Assembly: GCA_020633335.1 (NCBI GenBank)
Contig: JACKDU010000017.1
Location: 1-64,000, forward strand
Source: Myxococcales bacterium
GTDB lineage: Bacteria > Myxococcota_A > Polyangia > Nannocystales > Nannocystaceae
Reading direction: 5' to 3'
Length of the DNA stretch: 64,000 nt
Both the position numbers and the translations under genes were made by a program. Shown here in pieces: positions 1 to 7,836 of this stretch. The notes beneath the pieces are model-generated. The model was not told the origin of the DNA. It saw only the letters and a program-made list of their open reading frames with translations, and did not search any database. How positions within the stretch are numbered: position 1 is the first letter of the stretch; each line of letters starts with the position of its first letter.

Positions 1-167
1 CCCGGCATCTCCCCGTCCGGGGCGAACTCCTGGGCGGTGCAGCCGACCACGCGCTCACAGACGATCGCGCAGGTCTCCTCGGGGGTCTGCTCCTCGGGCT
101 CCTCGCAGCACCCCGCGACGAGGAGCGTGGAGAGGGGGAGCAGCGACAGAAACACGGTCTTCAACAT
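1..167 (-). CDS. Partial lipoprotein (N-terminal part only)
   Basis: The first 55 codons of a gene that runs off the left edge of the window. The N terminus has a Lys, a hydrophobic stretch and a lipobox ending LVAGC, with Cys20 as the predicted lipidation site. It continues into a Glu/Pro-rich segment with several Cys (two in a C-x3-C pattern). Export and outer or inner membrane anchoring are inferred from the signal peptide. No family can be assigned from the fragment. No clear ribosome binding site or TAnnnT box precedes the ATG. Confidence 0.7.
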   Translation of the reverse strand, partial: MLKTVFLSLLPLSTLLVAGCCEEPEEQTPEETCAIVCERVVGCTAQEFAPDGEMP

Positions 168-241
168 GAGGCGTCGATGCTTCCACGGGCCAATTCCAGA
201 GACGAGCGCTCGTTCTGCGCCCGCGCCTGCCTGCCCGCGCC

Positions 242-2788
242 TCAGCGCCGGCGCCTGCGGACCCGCACCCGCTCCTCGCGGCGCCGCAGCGACCACGCGG
301 TCAGGGCCATGCAGAGGGCGGTGTAGCCGATGAGCACGCCCCAGGTGGCGAGGATGTGGGCGGTGGTCGGCACGTAGTTGACGGTCGCGTAGGGCTCGCA
401 GGTGAAGATGAGCCCGGGGATGTCGCAGGTGGTCATGTCCCGGGGCTCGACGATCTGGGCGATCGAGCCGAGCGCCTCCATCCCCCAGCGGGCGCCGGTG
501 AGGTAGGAGATCGGGGCGATCGCCGGCGGCAGGGGCATGAGCGCGAGGGCGAAGACGAGCTGGGGGATCAGCGCGAGCGGGACCACGCTCATCGCCTTGT
601 CGGAGTTCGAGACCAGCGTCGAGATCAGGAGGCCGAGGCCGACGCCGGTGAGCGAGGTCAGGAAGACGGTGACGAAGGTCGCGCCCCAGAGGCCGAAGGG
701 CGGGGCGCGGACCACGTCCATGAGCCCCTCGTCGGTGAAGGCGGCGACCGTCGGCGAGAAGTCGACCTTGAGGGTGATGATGAGGACCAGGATCAGGCTC
801 TGGACCAGGCAGAGGCCGGCGAGGACGCCGAGCTTGGAGAGGAGGTAGGCCGGGATCCGGAGGTTGGCGAGGCGCTCGCGGCGGTAGATCCGGGCCTCCT
901 TGGTGATCTCGCGGACCGAGTTGAGCACGCCGAACCACACCGCGACCACCGCGAGGAGGAAGAGGACGAGGCGGCCGTTGGTCGAGACCACGTTCTGGAG
1001 GGCGTCGCGGCGGGCGGCGAGGAGGAGGACGAAGCCGATCACCGGCGCCTGCAGGAGGAGGATCCAGAGGTTGCGGCGGTCGGCGATGATCAGCCGGAGG
1101 TAGCGCTGCATCAGGATCTTGAGCTGCGACGCGAGCGAGACCTGGGCCTCGCTCGGCTGCCAGCGCCGCCGCCGGCCGCCGCCGACCGCCGGCTTGGCGA
1201 CGCTGAAGCGGTAGATCCCGGGGGCGATCGCCTGGAGGTCGACCGGCACCGGCGCGAGCGAGGGATCCTGGTCGTTGTCCGAGCGGAGCTGGCGCTCGTA
1301 GACGTATTGCCGGTACTCGTCGGTCGAGCGGTAGCGGATCTCCCAGAGCTCGGCCGGCGTCGGCGCCTGGGTCGCGGTCGGGTTGTGCTCGCGCCAGATC
1401 CGGTACTCGGACGCGAGCTCGCCGTGGGTCACCGCGTCGTCGCCGGCGCCCGCCTGGCCGTCGAGCTTGGTGTAGATGTCGGCGAAGTCGCCGCTGGTCA
1501 CCCGGAACATCTCGAGCGCGCCGGCCGGCGGCCCGTAGTAGACCATCCGCCCCTCGGCCATGAAGACCACGAGGTCGCACTGCATGATGTTCGCGGTCGC
1601 GTGGGTGACCAGCATGACCGTGCGCCCGGAGTCCGCGAGGTAGCGGAGGGTGTACATCATCCGCTTCTCGAGGCCGGGATCGAGCCCCGAGGTCGGCTCG
1701 TCGAGGAAGAAGAGGCTGGGCTCGGAGATCAGCTCGGAGGCGATCGACACCCGCTTGCGCTGGCCGCCGGAGAGCTGGTGGATGTACTTGTGGCGGTGCC
1801 CGCTCATCCGCACGTCCTCGAGGACGCGGGCGATCCGGGCCTCGATCTCGGCCGCCGAGGTGTCCGGCGAGAGGCGGAGGCGGGCGGTGTAGTAGAGCGC
1901 CTCGTCGACCCGGAGGTTGGGGTGGACGATGTCGTCCTGGGGGACGAAGCCGACGACCGCCCGGTAGGCGTCGAAGTTGGCGTAGAAGTCGTCGGAGTTG
2001 ACCATCAGCAGCCCCTGATCGGCCCGCTGGTAGCCGGCGAGGGCGCCCATCAGCGTCGACTTGCCGGCGCCCGAGGGGCCGACGATCCCGACGAACTCGC
2101 AGGGCTCGACGACCAGCGAGACGTGGTCGAGGATCATCCGCCCGCCGGCCGCCCGGGTGAGCGCGCGGGCGTCGAGGCGCATCGCCCCCTGCTGGTCGAA
2201 CTGGTCGAGGGCCTCGCCGTCGTAGGCGAGCTTGAAGGGGCCGATCTGGATGACGTCGCCGACCTGGAGGACGTGCTCGTCGATCCGCTGGCCGTTGACG
2301 AAGACGCCGTTGATGCTCGCGCGGTCGTGGAGGACGTGGCGCTCGCCGACCCGGCGGACCTCGGCGTGGACCCGCGAGACCTGGAGGTTGTTGAGGAGGA
2401 GATCGCAGCCCTCGCGGCCGATCGTCGTGACCTCGCCGAGGGGCTGGCGGCGGACCAGCTCCGAGGGCTGGCTCTGGGCCTGCTTGCCGATGTCGCGGTA
2501 GGTGAGGGTGACGAAGTTGCCGGTGCGGGGATCGGCGATCCGGATGACGTCGCCGTCGACGAGCTCGTGGCTCTCGATCGGCTGGCCGCGGAGGAGGAGG
2601 CCGTTGCCGCTGCCGCGATCGACGATCCGGTGGCCGCTGCCGACCGGCTCGATCCGCGCGTGGTGGGGCGAGACCCAGCGCGCGGGGATCACCACGTCGT
2701 TGTCGGCGGCCCGGCCGATCGTCAGGGGCTCGAAGGCGAGGCGGATCTCATGGAGCTTGCGGCCGCGCTCCTCGACGAGGAGATACAT
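242..2788 (-). CDS. FHA-FHA-ABC-ABC2 membrane transporter (ABCG-like half transporter)
   Basis: 848 residues. Two forkhead-associated domains lie at about 1-97 and 100-190; each has the GR...S..H core that binds phospho-threonine. An ABC ATPase follows with Walker A GPSGAGKST (237-245), signature LSGGQ (339-343) and Walker B LFFLDEP (359-365). The C-terminal 250 residues hold about six membrane spans of the ABC2/ABCG type. The layout resembles mycobacterial Rv1747, whose transport is controlled by FHA binding to Ser/Thr-kinase-phosphorylated sites (family knowledge); the substrate here is unknown. The ATG at 2788 was chosen because homology begins there and a TACGGT hexamer, itself inside a palindrome, lies 8 nt upstream. 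The open frame extends further upstream, but that part looks random. Confidence 0.9.
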   Translation of the reverse strand: MYLLVEERGRKLHEIRLAFEPLTIGRAADNDVVIPARWVSPHHARIEPVGSGHRIVDRGSGNGLLLRGQPIESHELVDGDVIRIADPRTGNFVTLTYRDIGKQAQSQPSELVRRQPLGEVTTIGREGCDLLLNNLQVSRVHAEVRRVGERHVLHDRASINGVFVNGQRIDEHVLQVGDVIQIGPFKLAYDGEALDQFDQQGAMRLDARALTRAAGGRMILDHVSLVVEPCEFVGIVGPSGAGKSTLMGALAGYQRADQGLLMVNSDDFYANFDAYRAVVGFVPQDDIVHPNLRVDEALYYTARLRLSPDTSAAEIEARIARVLEDVRMSGHRHKYIHQLSGGQRKRVSIASELISEPSLFFLDEPTSGLDPGLEKRMMYTLRYLADSGRTVMLVTHATANIMQCDLVVFMAEGRMVYYGPPAGALEMFRVTSGDFADIYTKLDGQAGAGDDAVTHGELASEYRIWREHNPTATQAPTPAELWEIRYRSTDEYRQYVYERQLRSDNDQDPSLAPVPVDLQAIAPGIYRFSVAKPAVGGGRRRRWQPSEAQVSLASQLKILMQRYLRLIIADRRNLWILLLQAPVIGFVLLLAARRDALQNVVSTNGRLVLFLLAVVAVWFGVLNSVREITKEARIYRRERLANLRIPAYLLSKLGVLAGLCLVQSLILVLIITLKVDFSPTVAAFTDEGLMDVVRAPPFGLWGATFVTVFLTSLTGVGLGLLISTLVSNSDKAMSVVPLALIPQLVFALALMPLPPAIAPISYLTGARWGMEALGSIAQIVEPRDMTTCDIPGLIFTCEPYATVNYVPTTAHILATWGVLIGYTALCMALTAWSLRRREERVRVRRRRR

Positions 2789-2796
2789 CGTCGCGG

Positions 2797-2812
2797 ACCG
2801 TATAAATACGGT
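2797..2812. promoter_or_regulatory. 16-bp palindrome overlapping the -10 box of the FHA-ABC gene
   Basis: ACCGTAT-AA-ATACGGT is a perfect 7-bp inverted repeat with a 2-bp centre, unusually AT-rich for this DNA. Read on the minus strand it contains TACGGT, 8 nt before the ATG at 2788. A repressor bound here would cover the promoter. The binding protein is unknown. Confidence 0.55.
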
Positions 2813-3135
2813 CTCCTCGTGCCGCGACTGGGTGAGGGACACCCCACCATCATGCGAAGTCGGGGGCGCGGACCGCAAGCCGGCCCGCATCGGCGTCCTC
2901 AGCTGCGGTCGTCGGCGTCCGGCGGGGGAGGAGCTCGCGCGATCTTGCGCGCCTCCGCCCACGAGGAGCCAGACGCGAGGAGAGCGGGCGAGGGGGGGAG
3001 GGCGAGGGACGTCCTCGCCGCTGGCGCGCGCGGGGGAGGTCGAGGCGCGGGTGGTCGCCGGATCCTCCTCCGCGACCGGCCTCGGCCGGCCGAGACCGGC
3101 CTCGCGTGCGCGGCTTCGGACCTCAAGGCGCGGCG

Positions 3136-3201
3136 CCAAATTCCCGCGGCCAAATTTCGCGGCCAAATTTCGCGGGCAAATTTCGCAGCCAAATTTCGCA
3201 G
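3136..3201. repeat. Five tandem copies of a 13-bp repeat (consensus CCAAATTTCGCGG)
   Basis: Copies begin at 3136 (14 nt, variant), 3150, 3163, 3176 and 3189, with one or two changes between units. Each carries the self-complementary core AAATTT, so every unit is a near-palindrome. The array lies in the 481-bp gap between the divergent FHA-ABC gene and the lipoprotein at 3270, ending 69 bp before the latter. It is the most AT-rich patch of the gap; the rest (2813-3135) shows nothing recognisable. It could be an array of operator sites or a site where DNA melts. Confidence 0.85.
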
Positions 3202-3269
3202 ACCGTCGCGTGGGCGTCCGCCCGTGCGGCTCTCACCGGCTCGCGCTTCAGTGGTACTCTGGCCCTCGG

Positions 3270-3794
3270 ATGCCTGGCGCTACCACCTTCGCTGCACTCG
3301 TCGGCCGGCTCTGGCTCCCTCGCCTGGGCCTCGGCCTCGGCCTCGCGCTCGCAACCATGACCGCCTGCGATCTCGACGAGGTCGACATCAAGGACCAGGA
3401 GGGCAACGCCGTCCAGGTCGAGGGCAAGGGCGTGAAGAAGACGATCACCGGGCCGGACGGGGCCCAGTACACCGTCAAGCCGGGCGGGACGATCGTCGAC
3501 AAGGACGGCAACAAGCTGAAGCGCGACGGGACCATCATCCAGTCGGACGGCTCCCGGGTGAACATCTACGGCGACGGCACCAAGACCAAGCTCAAGGTCG
3601 AGGAGGTCACGCTGAACCAGGACGGCAACAAGGTGATCGTCCACGACGACGGGTCGAAGACGATCATCAAGCCCGACGGCAGCGTCGAGCGGGTCTTCAA
3701 GGACGGGACCAAGACCAGCCTGAAGACCGAGCAGCCGGGTGGGGGCGACAAGCCCGAGGGCGAGCCCAAGGCGCCCGAGTCGAGCGCCGGCTAG
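3270..3794 (+). CDS. Lipoprotein with tandem G-D-G (TCP10/G-box-like) repeats
   Basis: 174 residues. Signal peptide with lipobox ATMTAC, lipidated at Cys33. The body is almost entirely a regular run of short beta-strand repeats of about 8-10 residues with DG turns (KDG, RDGT, SDGS, GDGT, QDGN, DDGS, PDGS, KDGT). This pattern resembles the single-layer beta sheet of the TCP10/CENP-J C-terminal G-box domain (family knowledge; the assignment is by pattern only). A charged, Pro-rich tail follows. The ATG is preceded by TACTCT at 3255-3260, 9 nt upstream. Probably a surface or periplasmic structural or binding protein. Confidence 0.8.
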   Translation: MPGATTFAALVGRLWLPRLGLGLGLALATMTACDLDEVDIKDQEGNAVQVEGKGVKKTITGPDGAQYTVKPGGTIVDKDGNKLKRDGTIIQSDGSRVNIYGDGTKTKLKVEEVTLNQDGNKVIVHDDGSKTIIKPDGSVERVFKDGTKTSLKTEQPGGGDKPEGEPKAPESSAG

Positions 3795-3873
3795 CGGGCG
3801 AGGGCGACGCGGTGGAGGCGGGGTGGTGATGATCACCGCCCCGTCGGCGATCTCGGGGATCGCCTCGCCGCTC

Positions 3874-4409
3874 TCAGGGGATCGCGGGCGCCGGCTCGGG
3901 CTCGGGCCCGGGCGCGCCGACGATATCGAGCCCGGGCCGGCGCTGGCGGAGGCTGGCGAGCGCGGCTGGATCGAGATCGAGCCCGTCGACGAGCACCCGC
4001 TCGAGGGCGTCGAGGGTGATCAGCGGGCTCAGGTCGCGGACCTGGGTGCGGCGGAGGTCGAGGTGGCGGAGTCGACGCGATCGGGCGAGTACCAGCACCA
4101 GATCAGCGTGGTGTCGACGGGGACCTGCATCCCGCAGAAGTCGATCGTCGGCGCGTCGGCCGAGCCGCCGACGTGCCTGTTTGGCGGGCGCCAGGAGCCG
4201 CCGCCTCCGCCGGGCGACGTGAGGGGGAGCGTGGGCGTGGGCTGGGGCGTCGGCGCGGGTGTCTCGGGTGGTGCGGGGGGAGGCGCGGGAGCGTCGCGCC
4301 CGGGCGCGTCGCGTTCAGCCGCCTCGCGGGCTCCTTCGCAGGCGAGGAGCGCGAGCGCGGCGATCGCCGCGGTGAGCGAGCGGGCCGCGATCTTGCTCAG
4401 CGTCACCAT
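3874..4409 (-). pseudogene. Leucine-rich-repeat lipoprotein, apparently frameshifted
   Basis: The 5' frame (4409 to 4029) gives a clean lipoprotein signal (lipobox ALLAC, Cys24), a Pro/Thr-rich linker, then TIDFCGMQVPVDTTLIWC before degenerating. The 3' frame (stop at 3874) gives leucine-rich repeats, for example LRHLDLRRTQVRDLSPL, with no start or export signal of its own. The frames overlap around 4029-4115. Joining them by a one-base shift near 4095-4110 yields a normal secreted LRR lipoprotein with the Cys-containing cap common before such repeats. Either the gene is broken, the sequence has an error, or there is translational frameshifting. No LRR protein elsewhere in the window could complement it. 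Confidence 0.6.
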
Positions 4410-4491
4410 CGAGCGGGTCCAGTCTCAGGCGCCGCTTGCTCGTGGGCAAGCGCCTTCAGGGCGCAGGTCCGCGCGAGGTCGAAGGCCGCGC

Positions 4492-4520
4492 TTGATCTCG
4501 GAGATCTCTCGCTCTACGTT
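4492..4520 (+). promoter_or_regulatory. Sigma70-type promoter of the gene at 4527
   Basis: TTGATC at 4492-4497, a 17-bp spacer, then TACGTT at 4515-4520. The predicted transcription start falls at or within a base or two of the ATG at 4527, giving a leaderless message. Confidence 0.6.
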
Positions 4521-4526
4521 TTGGGG

Positions 4527-4844
4527 ATGTCTCTCCCCGAGCGATCGATCCCGGCGTGGGCGCGGGGCGTGCTCTTCTTCCTCTGCTGCATGCTCGTCGG
4601 CGTCGGCCTGCGGGCGAGCGAGCGCGTCGCCCACGCCTGGGGCCTCGACGCCGAGTGCTACGCCGAGGTCTGGGGGGAATTCGTCGAGGTGCGTCGGGTC
4701 GCCGGCGACGGGCCGATCGACGGCCAGGCGTGGCCGCGGCAGCTCCTCCTCGATCTCACGGCGGGGACCCTCGGGCTCTTCGAGGATCGACCGGCGGAGG
4801 AGGGCTACGAGGAGCACCCGATCGACGCGGAGGCGACGCGATGA
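4527..4844 (+). CDS. Small single-span membrane protein, unknown function
   Basis: 105 residues. One hydrophobic segment at about 14-28 (GVLFFLCCMLVGVGL) is followed by a soluble domain with no recognised motif, ending in an acidic tail. The stop codon overlaps the start of the next gene (ATGA), so the two are translationally coupled and probably work together. The start is set by the promoter that ends 6 nt before it. It could be an inner-membrane protein or an uncleaved signal anchor. Confidence 0.7.
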   Translation: MSLPERSIPAWARGVLFFLCCMLVGVGLRASERVAHAWGLDAECYAEVWGEFVEVRRVAGDGPIDGQAWPRQLLLDLTAGTLGLFEDRPAEEGYEEHPIDAEATR

Positions 4845-5095
4845 GCCGCCGCGGGGCCTGGATCGCGCTCGGGATCGTCGGCGTGCTGCTCGGCGCGGCC
4901 GCGCCGGTCGGCGGCTGCTCGCCCTGCCCGGAGGTCGTCCCCGAGGGCGCCTACCGGATCGCCGAGGGGCGCGCGGCCTGGGTCCCGGGGAGCGGGCGCG
5001 TCGAGGTGAGCGACGCCGCGGTGGTGATCACCTATGAGACCAGCGACGGCTCGACCTGGGAGGTCGAGTACCGCCGGGTCGAGCGCGCCGAGTGA
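4841..5095 (+). CDS. Small secreted protein or lipoprotein, coupled to the preceding gene
   Basis: 84 residues. The signal peptide ends at VGGC (Cys26), a possible lipobox though Gly-Gly before the Cys is not ideal. A short domain of beta-rich character with two more Cys follows (CSPC around 26-29). It overlaps the upstream gene by four bases (ATGA). No family recognised; the operon arrangement suggests a two-gene envelope unit. Confidence 0.65.
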   Translation: MSRRGAWIALGIVGVLLGAAAPVGGCSPCPEVVPEGAYRIAEGRAAWVPGSGRVEVSDAAVVITYETSDGSTWEVEYRRVERAE

Positions 5096-5154
5096 TCGAA
5101 CATGTCGTTAGGGGCATGTCGAGCTCGACGCGTCGATGAGCGCGAGGCGCCGCG

Positions 5155-5922
5155 CTAGCCGCGATCGTAGCGCTCCTCGAGCGCGTGGCGGGTGGTCCGT
5201 CGGGCCTCGATCGTCCCGTCGCTGAGGCGGGTCCCCGCGGGGTCGACGTAGATCCGGCCGGCGCGGCGGCCCGGCCAGCGGGCGCTCGCGCCGGCGTCGA
5301 CGCTGACGTTGTAGACCAGCGCCTCACCGGACTCGGCGGAGAGCCAGTGGACGTTGTCGTGGAGGTCGGAGATCGAGGTGTGCTCGCCTCGCCGGAGGAC
5401 CCGGTCGATCGACGGCCGGATCAGGAGGTGGGCGCCGACGTCGGCGATCCGCTCGAAGTGGCGGGCCCGGACCTCGCCGTCGACGACGATGAAGGCGGAG
5501 ACCAGGTTGTCGTGGCCGTGGGGGACGATCGCCTGGCCCTTCGAGAAGGTGAAGAGGCGGTGGCGCACCCCGGGGATCGCCGCCGCCGAGCTGGCCGCGT
5601 CCTCGAGGTGATCGAGCTCGAGGGCGCGCGGCCGCGGGCGGCGGGCGGCGAGGGCGGCGAGGCCAGGCGCGAGCGCGAGGGCGGCGACGACCTCGGCGGG
5701 ATCGAGGGCGGCGATCTCGGCGGCGAGCTCGGCCTGCCACGCCGGCTGCGGGAGCGCGCCGCGGCGGAGCGCGCGGGCGCTCTCGTCGATCCGCGTCCGG
5801 AGCCAGCGCTCGGGGGGCGTGGGGCGGGCGCGCGCGGACCCGGGCGTGAGCGCGAGGTCGATCGCCGCGGCCGCGAGGAGGCGGGCGACGAGGCGACGGC
5901 CGAGCGCGCGACGGGCTTGCAC
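5155..5922 (-). CDS. Cupin-fold protein
   Basis: 255 residues starting with GTG. TAGGAT lies 6 nt upstream (5929-5934), which supports this start. The N-terminal half is Arg/Ala-rich and helical with a possible export or membrane segment near 10-28. The C-terminal half carries a cupin pattern: motif 1 around GQAIVPHGHDN (His residues able to bind a metal, then E in VDGEVRARH) and a second strand pair with DLHDNVHWLSA. This resembles metal-dependent sensor or dioxygenase cupins, but substrate and reaction cannot be told. Its end converges on the gene at 4841 across a 59-bp gap. Confidence 0.7.
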   Translation of the reverse strand: MQARRALGRRLVARLLAAAAIDLALTPGSARARPTPPERWLRTRIDESARALRRGALPQPAWQAELAAEIAALDPAEVVAALALAPGLAALAARRPRPRALELDHLEDAASSAAAIPGVRHRLFTFSKGQAIVPHGHDNLVSAFIVVDGEVRARHFERIADVGAHLLIRPSIDRVLRRGEHTSISDLHDNVHWLSAESGEALVYNVSVDAGASARWPGRRAGRIYVDPAGTRLSDGTIEARRTTRHALEERYDRG

Positions 5923-5974
5923 CGGTCCATCCTAGCGCAGCCGGGCGCTCGATGACCTGGTGTATGGTCGATCG

Positions 5975-7099
5975 GTGGCGACGTCGACGACCGCCTGGGG
6001 GCGCTGGGATTGCACCCGCTGCGGCAAGCGCGACATCAGCGGCCGTGAGAAGCGCTGCCCGGCCTGCGGCGATCCGCGGGAGCAGCACGAGCTCGACGCG
6101 ATGCGGCCGCCGAGCGAGGCCGATTTCGCGGCGGCGGCGATCACCGACGCGAGCGAGCTGAGGCTCGCCCACGAGGGCCCGGACTGGACCTGCGGCTACT
6201 GCGGCTCGAACAACCGGGCGGGGGCCGGGGTCTGCGGGAGCTGCGGGGGCGCGCGGGCGGCGGCGGCGGGCGGCGGCGGGCGGGTGCGCGCGCAGGTGCT
6301 CGCCGCGATCGACGAGCGCGAGGACGTCGAGGCCGGGCTCCGGCCGAAGAAGGGCCGCTGGGGCCGGCGCCTGCGGATCCTCGCGGTCGCCGGGGCCGGC
6401 GCAGGCGGGCTCGGCTACTGGGGCTTCTCCGAGCATGACCTTGAGGCCAGGCTCTCCCGCCTCGAGTGGGAGCACACCACCCACCTCGAGGGCTGGCAGG
6501 ACGTCCGGCGCGGACAGTGGGGGCGGGTGAGCGCGCGGCCAGGCAAGGCGCCGGTCGGCGGCGCCGGCGAGGTCGCGGCGATCGAGAGCCCCCACTGCTA
6601 CGACAAGCACGCCCGCGACGAGCGCTACGCCTGCGGGAGCGAGAGCTACCGCGACACCGAGAGCTACACCTGCGGCACCCGCCAGGAGTGCTCGACCCGG
6701 AGCAACGCCAACGGCTCGTTCACCCGCACCTGCCGCAGCGTCTCCAAGACCTGCACGCGCTCGGTCACCAAGACCCGGACGAAGTACTGCACGCGGCCGA
6801 TCTACGAGCTCTGGTGCGACTACACGACCCAGGAGTGGGCCCAGGTGCGGGAGAAGACGGTCCGCGGCGAGGGCCACGAGGGGCTCCGCTTCGATGACTT
6901 CGGCGCGCTGGCGGACGACCAGCGGACCACCCAGAGCGGGCGCTACGCCCTGACCTTCACCTACGACGACGACCAGACCTACCGCGCCGAGGTGCCGCGG
7001 GGCGAGTACGACGCCTGGTCGATCGGCGAGCGGGCGATCCTCAGCTTTGAGCGGCTCCGCGGGGTGACCGGCTACCGGCGGCCGCGCGCGGGCGAGTAG
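5975..7099 (+). CDS. Double RanBP2-type zinc-finger membrane protein with Cys-rich ectodomain
   Basis: 374 residues from the GTG at 5975, which has TATGGT 6 nt upstream; an in-frame GTG at 5960 is the alternative. Two zinc fingers at the N terminus follow the W-x-C-x2-C...C-x2-C plan (WDCTRCG...CPACG and WTCGYCGSNN...CGSCG); the second keeps the Asn typical of RanBP2 fingers. After an Ala/Gly linker comes one membrane span (about 134-150) and a C-terminal domain with a dense Cys/Thr/Arg stretch (YACGSESY to TKYCTRPIYELWC). This suggests a cytosolic zinc-binding sensor tied to an outward disulfide-rich domain. Function unknown. Confidence 0.8.
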   Translation: MATSTTAWGRWDCTRCGKRDISGREKRCPACGDPREQHELDAMRPPSEADFAAAAITDASELRLAHEGPDWTCGYCGSNNRAGAGVCGSCGGARAAAAGGGGRVRAQVLAAIDEREDVEAGLRPKKGRWGRRLRILAVAGAGAGGLGYWGFSEHDLEARLSRLEWEHTTHLEGWQDVRRGQWGRVSARPGKAPVGGAGEVAAIESPHCYDKHARDERYACGSESYRDTESYTCGTRQECSTRSNANGSFTRTCRSVSKTCTRSVTKTRTKYCTRPIYELWCDYTTQEWAQVREKTVRGEGHEGLRFDDFGALADDQRTTQSGRYALTFTYDDDQTYRAEVPRGEYDAWSIGERAILSFERLRGVTGYRRPRAGE

Positions 7100-7118
7100 T
7101 GCGGCGAAGGGCGGCTCG

Positions 7119-7808
7119 TCATGGGATGTCCGAAGGGACATCTTCATCGGGGACGGCGAGGGTGAAGGTGCGGGCCGCCTCGGCGCGCTTGCGGTTGCGC
7201 TCGATGCCGATCGCGTCGAGGCCGCGGGCGTTGGCGACCGCGAGGATCGTGCCGAGGCCGCAGCAGGGGACGACGACCCGGGTGCTGGTCGGCGCGAGGT
7301 GACGGATCGCGTCGACCGCGACCTCGGCGGCCCGGGTGCCGACGCTGTGGCTCCACGGCATCACCCCGGGATCAGCGAGGACGTCCGGCGTCGGCCGATC
7401 GGGGTCGTCGACGGCGCGGCGGGAGAAGGCGAGGACGTGGGTGTAGCCGGGGCGGCCGGGGAGGCGGGCGCCGGGCGGGCGGCGGCAGACGATCTTGTGG
7501 AAGACGAGCGGGATCTCGAGCTCGTCGGCGACCCGGAGGACGAGGCCGGCCTTCGAGATCCAGCGGCCCTCCCGCTTGTTGTCGGTCTGGGCGAAGACGC
7601 AGAGGCCGTCGTCGGCGGCGGCGAGGAGCGACGCGCGGGCGGCCTCGAGGAAGAAGTCGCGCCAGCGATCGAGGGTGACGCCGAGCTCGGAGACGTCGGG
7701 GAGCGAGGCGATCACCGAGGTCTGGGCGAGCCCCGGGCGCGCGCTCAGCCACTCGACGGCGTCGCCGTGGATCACCTCGCGGAGCGGCTGCGACGGTTGC
7801 GCGGACAT
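7119..7808 (-). CDS. SAM-dependent methyltransferase, DNA-methylase-like fold
   Basis: 229 residues. The order of motifs is permuted as in N4/N6 DNA methyltransferases: an N-terminal IHGDAVEWL and VIASLPDVSELG segment in the place of catalytic motif IV, and a C-terminal SAM-binding VVPCCGLGTILAVAN...IGIERN. The usual D/N/S-PP-Y/F is replaced by SLPD, so base-amino methylation is doubtful; an RNA or protein substrate is possible. No restriction partner lies nearby. TATCCT sits 6 nt before the ATG. The gene end overlaps a small hairpin at 7125-7142 and converges on the zinc-finger gene. Confidence 0.7.
   Translation of the reverse strand: MSAQPSQPLREVIHGDAVEWLSARPGLAQTSVIASLPDVSELGVTLDRWRDFFLEAARASLLAAADDGLCVFAQTDNKREGRWISKAGLVLRVADELEIPLVFHKIVCRRPPGARLPGRPGYTHVLAFSRRAVDDPDRPTPDVLADPGVMPWSHSVGTRAAEVAVDAIRHLAPTSTRVVVPCCGLGTILAVANARGLDAIGIERNRKRAEAARTFTLAVPDEDVPSDIP
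7125..7142. terminator. Hairpin at a convergent gene end; copy of the TGTCC-N4-GGACA motif
   Basis: GATGTCC-GAAG-GGACATC, a perfect 7-bp stem with a 4-nt loop, lies 26 bp after the + strand stop at 7099 and inside the last codons of the opposing gene. It could end transcription of the zinc-finger gene. No T-tract follows. The same core recurs at 48828 and 60645. Confidence 0.4.
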
Positions 7809-7836
7809 CGTTCGAGGATAGCCGGCGCGGCGGAGG

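Noticed and set aside
3136..3201. Plasmid-type replication origin (iterons)
   Set aside because: No replication initiator gene is near and the surroundings are ordinary chromosomal genes.
356..3829. Long open frame on the plus strand across the FHA-ABC gene
   Set aside because: Translation is Arg/Asp/Gly/Glu/Val-rich low complexity, the typical mirror of a GC-rich gene on the other strand.
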